A stretch of DNA of 25,745 bases from Rhizophagus sp. LPA8_4_AMF (taxonomy: Eukaryota > Glomeromycota > Glomeromycetes > Glomerales > Glomeraceae): positions 1-25,745 of the forward strand of contig JADRCO010000839.1 of NCBI GenBank assembly GCA_021464525.1, read 5' to 3'. The position numbers and the translations under genes are program-made. Below the pieces are notes generated by a model, which had not been told where the DNA came from, searched no databases, and saw only the letters and a list, made by a program, of their open reading frames with translations. Position 1 is the stretch's first letter. The number at the start of each line of letters is the position of its first letter. Of this stretch, positions 19,068-25,745 are shown in pieces.

Positions 19068-20580
19068 TCAGTTAAGTCATAAATTACTATTATAAAAATA
19101 TGTCTAATCGTTCAATATTTAGGATTCTTTTGTTCAATAGAAAGCACTTAAATTTTTTTGTATAACATTTATACATTTATATCGATGTTCTATGAAGTCT
19201 GATCAAATGAAATTTTGATACACAAGAATACTCTATCGGTCGTAATTAAATACGAGTGTGCGAAATCAATAAACAAATTAATACTTTTTTGTTATTTTAA
19301 ATTATCATGCATACATACCGTATTCACAATGATCCAAACGCGGTTTTCGCTTTTAATTTATGATCCTATCGAAAGAACTTAATTTTCTTGTATAATATCT
19401 ATATCAATGAACTCTAGTTCATGTTTCTATGAAATTTATACAAAATGAAGACAGTTCAGTTAATATTAATACTAATTTGATATGAGATATCAAATTTCAA
19501 TTTAATTTTTTAATGCTGTAAAATATTAATTTGAAATACTGTGCGTCCGTGCTCGTGCACTAATCAAAAAATTAATGAAATTTTATTTACTATATTTTCT
19601 TAATATTCTTTAATCTCCTTGAAAGAAATTATTTTTTTTATATTTTCAAAATATCAATTTTACGGTAGTAAGAAAATATTAATATCCATTTAATATCAGT
19701 TTAATCTGACTTGAGTAAGTACCCCAAAAATTCTTGATCATCTTTTCTCAGATTATATCCAACCTGTATGGTACGAGTTGATCGATTTCCAAAAATTCCA
19801 AAAATTCCGTACCGTACGTTCTTACTCCGTACCGTACTTCCCTATTTATACTATATATATTATTGAGCCACAATTGATAAAAGATTTTTTTCTTTTTTTT
19901 TTCACATGATATCCAAATAACGATTATATTAAATGGACATTGGTGTCCAAATACCACATCTAATGATCAATATGACTAAATGTACCGTCATTTGGACACC
20001 AATGACCATTTAATTATTTGGACATTGATGTTGCTTATTTGGACAATTGTACGTCATATAAATAAAATCAACCGTACATACTGTACTGTACTACGTGGCT
20101 CTATTTATAGTATATATAGGACAAGTACGGTACGGAGTTTTTGGGATTTTCGGAATTTAATCAACCGTACCGTCGTACCGTACAGATTTGCAAATTCGAG
20201 TGAAGAATAACTCTCCTAAACTTCTCAAAAAAATTGTAGCACAAGGTTCACTATATAAAATTTTTTTTTATTCGGGAGTATTAAATATTAAGCGAAATAA
20301 CGATTTCATAGATTTTCAATTCTCAATGTCGACTTTTTTGTAGCATAAATGAATATCGTTTTTGTCTAAATATATGTACATTGTAAACCTTTATAAGTCG
20401 AACATATTAATTTATTGATTATAATTTACAGTTGTAAAAGACTTTAACTGTTACGAAAAGCTCAGAAAGGCAATTTATTGTTTGTAATAATAATCAATTG
20501 CTTTGTAATATAAAATTTTCTAAATCAACAACCTGAAACAGATGATTTTCATTGTGTTACGCAAAACTTTTCCCGCCAAT
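19068..20580 (-). repeat. Copy B of the long inverted repeat, interrupted
   Basis: The reverse complement of this stretch is collinear with copy A at 8893-9660 (matching blocks are listed there). It contains two extra segments compared with copy A: the 563-bp fold-back insertion at 19718-20280, and further sequence between about 19105 and 19365 that separates the outermost matching block from the rest. It lies immediately upstream of the membrane-protein gene at 20825 and may supply part of its upstream region. Confidence 0.75.
19718..20280. mobile_element. Fold-back element rich in CCGTAC motifs, inserted in copy B
   Basis: Copy A reads CTTGAGTATTAAGCG at the matching place. Copy B has CTTGAGTA, then this 563-bp block ending GGGAGTA, then TTAAATATTAAGCG. 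So the block is an insertion with a possible 5-bp target duplication GAGTA (19713-19717 and 20276-20280). Inside are inverted arms of about 100 bases: the left (about 19770-19873) contains CTCCGTACCGTACTT and CTATTTATACTATATATA, the right (about 20095-20190) their complements. A second nested inverted pair lies in the middle (TGGACATTGGTGTCCAAAT at 19934 and ATTTGGACACCAATGACCA at 19990). CCGTAC/GTACGG recurs many times. The two apparent frames over it on opposite strands are mirror by-products of the palindrome. No transposase is present. Confidence 0.7.
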
Positions 20581-20807
20581 GTTCATTGTTATTTATAAAT
20601 ATTTGTTTTAACGTTAAAAACATTATAATTTATCGTTAGTATTGTTTTGTTAAAAGATTTAAATAGAAAATGTATAATATTGTGTAAGAATTTCTTATTA
20701 ACTTTTTTGTTCATTATAAATATAGAGATTTTTTTATGTTCAATTTTTGAACCCACTCTATATACAAGCATTTTAAAGTTTTTTTAAAAAAAATTTCAAG
20801 AAATCTC

Positions 20808-20820
20808 TATATAAAATATA
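20808..20820 (+). promoter_or_regulatory. TATA-like sequence close to the ATG
   Basis: TATATAAAATATA lies only a few bases before the start codon of the membrane-protein gene. At that distance it is more likely part of the A-rich leader than a functional TATA box, unless transcription starts further downstream in exon 1. Confidence 0.25.
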
Positions 20821-20824
20821 CAAA

Positions 20825-22112
20825 ATGAACTTTATTCAAATTCAATCATATTTAGGATTTTGGTCAGGTGCAACCATCATGGTAAATTCTTTTATTTGAT
20901 ATACATCAATTAAAAAGTATTTCTTTAAAATATTTAATATTTTATTCTTTTTTATAGATATGTTTTCATAATTTGTTCATTTCGGTAATGCTGTACAAAG
21001 CTCGCCAGGCAAATGCTTCGAATATACTAAAAATTATTTTCAATTTTGGTCAAATTGTGCGTTCGGGAGCAAATTTGGGTCTTTATATGACACCGAAAAT
21101 AGCTACGTACATTCAATGTGATGCTCTTCTGAGAACTATAATGGTCGGAAATATTATAACGAGATTATCATTATCAGCGTTCTTGATATGGCGTTTAAGA
21201 CAAATACGTAATGTACATAATTATGGATCAGATAAATGGATAAGTATTACATTATTTTCAATTAAAGTTGCACTTTCGGTAAGTTCTTTATTAATATTTA
21301 TGGTATATGTGGAGAATGTATGAACCTGGCACTTTTTTTTTTTAAAAAAAAAAAAAATATTAATAATCCAATATTATTTACAGATTCCATATTTTATTTT
21401 TCAACCGGCATCTACCGAATACGTTCCTGATCTTGATTTAGTTACTTGTTTTGTTGACTCTTTTACTCCTACACCTTACGGTGCTAGTGGAATTGCCGTA
21501 GAATTTCTTATCGATATATTTGTAACCTTCCGCTTAGTTCAAATATTAGTCAACGCTAATAAGAACGCTGCTCAAATTTCAACAAATATTATAAGCAAAC
21601 GATCGTTATTCACAGCCGTTATGCATTGGAATTTCTTGCGACTATTCGTATCTTTTGTCTTTCATATTCTAGCTATTTTGGACATGTTATACGTCCTTCC
21701 CGAAGTAGAATCAATTACTGTAAAAAGTATAGTATATATTGCATTATCTTATGTAATTACTGCTGATGCTGAGATTGTTCGAGTCATTGAGGGAAAAGAT
21801 AAAAAAAAGGGATCAAGTAGTAGCTCATCAGGAACCGAGAAAACAATCCGTTCAACTCATAGTCAAATTGACAATGACAAAATAGCAGTTGTTTCAATGA
21901 AAAACTTGTCGTTCAATGAGTGGGCAAAAGTTGTAGTAGAGAAACGTCTTCGCAGAAATGATGATAATGATGATGGAGAAGAAGAATATGAAGAAGGTAA
22001 TGAATATTATAATGAGGATATGGAAGAAATAATAGATGATACTCCAAAATCATCTAAAGAAAATGATCTAGAAAAAGATCGAGGTAGTAATTTAGTGGCA
22101 CAACTTCAGTGA
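20825..22112 (+). CDS. Multi-pass membrane protein with acidic tail, three exons
   Basis: Exon 1 (20825-20881, 19 codons), exon 2 (20958-21278, 107 codons) and exon 3 (21384-22112, 242 codons plus TGA) join in phase 0. Introns are 76 and 105 bases, GTAAAT...TATAG and GTAAGT...TTACAG. The 368-residue product shows about six hydrophobic helices near residues 8-32, 76-97, 113-132, 159-181, 210-231 and 237-256, with charged loops between. It has no cleavable signal peptide. From residue 264 the protein is hydrophilic: a lysine and serine run (KDKKKGSSSSSSG), then a strongly acidic stretch (NDDNDDGEEEYEEGNEYY) and a polar end. The topology recalls receptor-like membrane proteins, but no diagnostic GPCR, transporter or channel motif is seen, so function stays open. 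The internal frame is fully intact, making it the best-preserved gene of the window. Its upstream region is the inverted-repeat copy B. Confidence 0.88.
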
Positions 22113-22891
22113 CGGAAAATGTCAACACTTGATGAAAATCTGGACATTGTTATTCATTGGTTTGTAATTTTATAACTCATAATTTCATGACACGAAAAAT
22201 TTTTTAACTTATATATCTAAATCTATTTCCTTCATTTTTACTATTTTCTCTTTACAAAATGTATATTATTATTGCTTATTGAGTTTATTCCACTCTTTTC
22301 CGCATTTATTTATGCTAAATTAAATTTCCTTGTAAATATTACTTTAATTTGCTATATTCTAAAGTTAACAAATGTAGCCTTAACAATTATTAAATGAATA
22401 TTCTATGCTTTTTTTAAAAAAAATTTTAGATTACAATATTTTTTTTAAGTTTTAGCTTTAATATTTGCTAATTTAATGCTATGATATATTTGAATATGTT
22501 ATTATACAATATTAAAAATTAATCTGGAGGCCTTTCAAAATTTTTGTTTATTTTTAATAATTTCTAAATTTAAACTACTTGTTGTATGATGTGTCAGTGT
22601 TGATTGACGCGTCACTTATCGATTGATATATGATGTGCATTAGTTATCATCTGACATACGTCAACGCAAATTTACAAATACAAACAAATTTTTTTTTTTT
22701 CGATAAACGTAAAATACAGTATTATAAGAATACTTTTAAAATAAGGTCACATATTAGTATTTACTTTAGGTCTAAAGGCTTGAATTGACGGTCTCTTGAA
22801 TAAGATACTATTTTTGAAAGTGTTGTCAATTATTTAAGAACATTTTACTTCCCTTTTTTTGTAGATTTCAAATTTGGTCAGAACATTTTAG
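22113..22891. other. 3' region and gene-free stretch
   Basis: Includes the presumed 3' untranslated region of the membrane-protein gene. No AATAAA is seen in its first 200 bases. There is a GC-richer patch at 22585-22675 with GACGCGTCA and TACGTCAACG, and nothing else recognisable. Confidence 0.4.
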
Positions 22892-23023
22892 ACAAGATAT
22901 TTCGAGTTTTTTATTATAGACAATTGCGCTGACTCTGGTCCTTTATTTGGTGGAAACAATTGTTGCTTTTATAATTATTATGTCAAACCAATTGGTTTAT
23001 TTACTGAAAAAAATATATTATAA
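22892..23023 (+). pseudogene. Possible TLDc-domain scrap
   Basis: A 43-codon plus-strand segment between stops reads DNCADSGPLFGGNNCCFYNY and YVKPIGLFTEKNIL. The order GP-FGG, then a Cys-rich segment, then Y-KPI resembles the final part of TLDc domains in BTB-TLDc proteins, which are abundant in these fungi. The match is short and from memory of the family pattern. No start, and no upstream part of the domain can be read. A BTB fragment lies 2 kb further on. Confidence 0.3.
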
Positions 23024-23183
23024 AACGATAAAGACAACATTTGAATTTTAATAAAAGTTTATCTTGACGTATTCATGTTTTTCGGATTGAATCTTAATTT
23101 TAACATAGGATTTCTTTCTCATTCGAATTGAAACTTGCGTTTCCCTCAATGTAACTCATTCTGCTGATCGTCAATAATCAATA

Positions 23184-23666
23184 TTATTGTTGTGAAATGA
23201 AGGCGCCGATTGATTGTTTTTTGTGGATTTTTTTCGCATGTATAGATTCATTATTCAATGAGGAATCTTTGGTGACGTCATCCTTTTTATTGTTAGGAGC
23301 GATGTTGCTTAGGTCGTTTGCTTCTATTGTTGTGATACTAGAAGACTCTGAAACATTGATATTTTCGTCTAGTTAATTGTAGTACGTTGTTTTTATTATG
23401 GTCAACATTTTTATTAGGAAGAGATTTTTTTTTTCTTGTATTATTTAGGCCCGGGTTATTTTAGGGTTGAGCTGGTGAAGTTCCATCTGAAGCGGACCCA
23501 AAAGAGTCCCTAATAATACTTTTATCTACTTCCGTATAAGAAAGATTACTTTTCTGGATGATTCTGAGGGTTTTAATATTTTCCAGACAGAACTTTTGCG
23601 TTTAGTTTGGGTTGGTATTGCTTGTTGTTGAACGTGAGGTGAAGGGGTATGGTTCTTTCCATCCAT
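23184..23666 (-). pseudogene. N-terminal half of an unknown Ser/Lys-rich protein, broken
   Basis: An ATG (23664-23666) opens MDGKNHTPSPHVQQQAIPTQ followed by TKRKSSVWKILKPSESSRK. Near 23551 the frame must shift to continue SNLSYTEVDKSIIRDSFGSA and SDGTSPAQP. A stop follows at 23461, but the same frame goes on with NPGLNNTRKKKSLPNKNVDH. A second shift near 23375 gives NINVSESSSITTIEANDLSN and KDDVTKDSSLNNESIHAKKI, ending at a stop at 23184. The protein is low-complexity, Ser/Thr/Asn/Lys-rich and intronless. It lies head-to-head with the plus-strand unit at 23788. It resembles the disordered N-terminus of retroelement ORF1 or gag-like proteins, without any diagnostic motif. Confidence 0.55.
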
Positions 23667-23772
23667 ATCTCTATTTTTCTTTTAAGGGAATATCTTCTTG
23701 AGTTTAAATATCTAAAATGAAAATTGTTGAATAGTTCGTAATAATAAAAATTATATTTAAAAAAATACCAAA

Positions 23773-23787
23773 TTGTTCTCTTAAAAT
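23773..23787. repeat. Left copy of a 15-bp putative target duplication
   Basis: TTGTTCTCTTAAAAT here matches TTGTTCCCTTAAAAT at 24917-24931 with one mismatch. Counting the preceding A residues, 17 of 18 positions agree. Confidence 0.6.
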
Positions 23788-24916
23788 CCTAGAAGATTTC
23801 AAGGGAGTAATGAGTAAATTAGTGGATGATTGTAAAAAATTTTTTAACGGTAACGATCTTCCACCATGTTTGAGGCCGGGTAAGTACACTTTTGGATTGA
23901 GCTATGAAGACTTAGGAGGAAAGAAGAAAGTGTCGATTTCGAAGGAAATAAATCAAGACAAACTTCTAGTTTGTTCAGTGAAATACCAGAAATAGCGAAT
24001 TCGACCGCTCCCGAAGAGACAACTACGCCGGAAAGTCTAATTTTACCTTCAGACGAGACGATCAATGGAATTGTAGATATAATTAATAAATTTAGGGAAG
24101 GTATGGATATATTTGGATTACCAAAGGATAGGGGAACGCAAATAAACCCAAGCGCCACCCAAAAATCGGTAAATTCTGAACAGGTAGTAGCCATCATCAA
24201 TCGTTTACGAAGGGATAAAGACGCTTCCAAGAAATATCACTCTTCGGTAGGTAAAGATTCTGCAACGAAAATAACAGACAACGGATCACAAATACCGTCA
24301 GAAGAGGAAGTTTCTTTATTTAATGAAGTTTGTTTATCACGTATGTCCGAATCAAATGATGAGATTATTTCGGACGACGAAAAAGTTGGACAAAAAGACC
24401 TAATAAGGAGAAACTACGCAGAGGTAATGTTAGTAGTAGTGTTGAAATTGAAAGCGAGGATAAAGTAAGTAAGGAGATAGACATACTGTAAGTATTGTAA
24501 AAGACTGAGGAAAAGGAGGTCAGAAAAAGAAATATAAAAAAAAGGGAAAAAGAAAAGGTATATATAAGACGATTAATATTTTGTATAGATCCTGATTTGC
24601 GACATCGGCACCGACGGCACGTGGATCAGTAGATAATTATGATGCAACTTCGAAGGTCGATTTTAGGATCGCTAATTTTTTATCATTTACGCATTAATTT
24701 GAGGGTAAAGTTATAGTTAAATAGGTTTGTTTGTTGTTGTGTATATAGTTATTTATTATAATATCATAGGTTAGTATCGTTTTTGTTTTATTAGATAGGT
24801 CGGTTAGTTATAGAGGTACTATACGTATGTGCAATTTCACTTCTAGGTGTTTGTATATATTAATGTCCTTTGGACACAATAATAAAATAAACGCTTTACA
24901 AGCTTTAAAAAAAAAA
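23788..24916 (+). mobile_element. Retroposed unit with A-tail and target duplication
   Basis: The segment begins at an already-coding position, contains an intronless broken frame, then about 415 bases of 3' untranslated sequence, AATAAA at 24881-24886, and A10 at 24907-24916. It is directly followed by a near copy of the 15 bases at its left edge (23773-23787). Together these are the marks of target-primed reverse transcription, either a 5'-truncated non-LTR retrotransposon or an mRNA retrocopy. No reverse transcriptase is encoded. One caution: the reading frame stays open leftward through the putative duplication to about 23735, so the left edge is not proven by coding content. Confidence 0.6.
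23810..24491 (+). pseudogene. Intronless Ser/acidic-rich protein, two frameshifts
   Basis: The first segment (ATG 23810, frame open further upstream) reads MSKLVDDCKKFFNGNDLPPC and LRPGKYTFGLSYED. Around 23905-23912 a one-base shift leads to LRRKEESVDFEGNKSRQTSS, FSEIPEIANSTAPEETTTPE and INGIVDIINKFREGMDIFGL. This frame is open for about 160 codons, through SEQVVAIINRLRRDKDASKK and SRMSESNDEIISDDEKVGQK. A second shift in the A5 run near 24397 restores a charged end (RPNKEKLRRGNVSSSVEIES, EDKVSKEIDIL) and a stop at 24489. The two helices INGIVDIINKFREG and EQVVAIINRLRRDK look like a short internal repeat (xxVxxIINxxR). Function unknown. It is part of the retroposed unit and may belong to the same protein family as the minus-strand piece at 23184-23666. 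Confidence 0.55.
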
Positions 24917-24931
24917 TTGTTCCCTTAAAAT
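24917..24931. repeat. Right copy of the 15-bp putative target duplication
   Basis: Immediately follows the A10 run; 14 of 15 positions match 23773-23787. Confidence 0.6.
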
Positions 24932-25122
24932 TATTTAAGACAATTTAATAATTGATTATTATAATGATATTTTATTTGATAATTTTTGTTTCAAATCCTA
25001 CTTTATCTTTAGAATTAACTCAATATAGTTTTAGGTAACCGAAGCACATGATGTCTCCGATCACTTTTTCTAAGATAAATTTTACATTTTTTTTACATTT
25101 TTTTTTTAAATATTTATAATGT

Positions 25123-25667
25123 GTGGTAATCAATTTTTACTCAGCACTATCTCAGAATTTTCTTGAAATGTTAGTTGGTAATGACTCTTACGTAAAAGTT
25201 TTCAATGCTCATATGGTGATTTTAAATTATCATTCCCCAAGAATTATATCAACTGACGTTAATAAAAATAAAAATGATGGAGTCTTGGCATATATTAAAT
25301 TACCAAATATTCGACCTGAAACTTTTCAGATAATATTCAGGTAAGAGAAATAATAAATTACGTCAAATTATTTTTGTTTAAAATAAAAAGAAAAAAATTT
25401 TTTATAAAAAAAATACTATATTTACGTACTTATGGAAATATTTATTTTAGGTATACTTTCCAATTATTAAGTAATAGATTAATTTGTAATTCGTGTAACA
25501 ATCGGAGCACACCATCGAAATCTGCGTTTCCCTACATAAGTAAATCTGTCAATTTTCGGTTGAAATTTTTACTTCTATTTTATCATAGTATCTATTATTA
25601 TAGCGTTCATGAAACTTATAATTTCACAATTATCGCTGTTTTCAATAAAATGCGGTCAGCTGATTAA
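25123..25667 (+). pseudogene. BTB/POZ-domain gene with damaged start and internal deletion
   Basis: Exon 1 (25123-25340) encodes the beginning of a BTB domain of the BTB-TLDc type common in these fungi: FYSALSQNFLEM at residues 5-16, then YVKVFNAHMVILNYHSP at 23-39 and IKLPNIRPETFQIIFR at the exon end. BTB domains dimerise and often bind Cul3. The expected stretch between LEML and VGND (about ten residues, usually acidic then YYDVTIE) is missing. No in-frame ATG precedes the domain; the nearby ATG at 25119 is out of frame and the frame begins with GTG, so the original start seems to have been lost by small mutations. A good donor (AG|GTAAGAG, intron 25341-25450) and acceptor (TTTTAG) splice to RYTF, matching the family's RYIY, but the next 70 codons (to TAA 25667) show no BTB or BACK features. 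Probably a truncated, non-functional copy. Confidence 0.65.
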
Positions 25668-25745
25668 TACAGTTTCACAAAAAAAATTTCGATATTTGTG
25701 TAACATTATTTTTAATCCAATAATATTTCTCTATTTTCTCTGAAA

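Noticed and set aside
19748-20210. Opposed frames with similar-looking peptides (YGVRTYG / STVRSF types)
   Set aside because: They come from the two arms of the fold-back element, so the likeness is a product of the palindrome.
20589-20771. 60-codon minus-strand frame
   Set aside because: Lys/Asn/Ile-rich composition of AT-rich DNA, located in the leader region of the opposite-strand gene.
21279-21323. Read-through of exon 2 into intron 2 giving a shorter protein
   Set aside because: GTAAGT and TTACAG bound a normal 105-base intron, and exon 3 continues in phase with further membrane helices.
23704-24230. Minus-strand frames of 61 and 128 codons
   Set aside because: They are antisense to the plus-strand coding sequence of the retroposed unit, which has the better composition.
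1-25745. tRNA, rRNA or CRISPR features
   Set aside because: I looked for the tRNA T-loop consensus and for regularly spaced identical repeats on both strands and saw none.

Overview
The window is very AT-rich eukaryotic DNA. It has short GT-AG introns, small genes, long gene-poor stretches and many decayed coding fragments. An F-box protein, an HMG-box protein and a BTB-domain protein all appear in the style of the large expanded families of arbuscular mycorrhizal fungi. I therefore read it as accessory, transposon-rich nuclear sequence from a Glomeromycotina fungus, most likely Rhizophagus. The assignment rests on protein style and composition, not on a database search.

Layout. At 0.1-1.1 kb is an F-box protein gene (minus) that stops early; 2.6-3.3 kb holds a broken membrane-protein gene and a decayed second F-box copy on the same strand. 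3.9-5.5 kb holds a GC-rich repetitive patch and two minus-strand coding relics. 5.75-6.47 kb is a tandem duplication. 7.5-8.5 kb has small plus-strand coding fragments, one with a membrane segment. 8.9-11.4 kb is repeat territory: copy A of a long inverted repeat, a complete non-autonomous hAT element with an 8-bp target duplication, a 70-bp tandem duplication and a 150-bp fold-back MITE. 13.8 kb carries a small HMG-box gene. 15.0-16.5 kb holds decayed minus-strand genes, one still with a clear intron. 16.7-18.9 kb holds plus-strand coding scraps and a possible two-exon gene. 19.1-20.6 kb is copy B of the inverted repeat, split by a 563-bp fold-back insertion.

The best-preserved gene is at 20.8-22.1 kb: three exons encoding a 368-residue multi-pass membrane protein with a serine-rich and acidic C-terminal tail. 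Beyond it lie a possible TLDc scrap and a two-part unit (23.2-24.9 kb) whose plus-strand half ends in AATAAA, an A10 run and a near-perfect copy of sequence found at its left edge, as expected of a retroposed insertion. The window ends in a BTB gene with a damaged start.

I see no operon, RNA gene, CRISPR array or metabolic pathway, and no clear evidence that these genes act together. Expanded-family genes, relics and transposons are interleaved. The most informative structures are natural before/after pairs: the inverted repeat with and without the fold-back insertion, the hAT element with its target duplication, and the retroposed unit with its A-tail.
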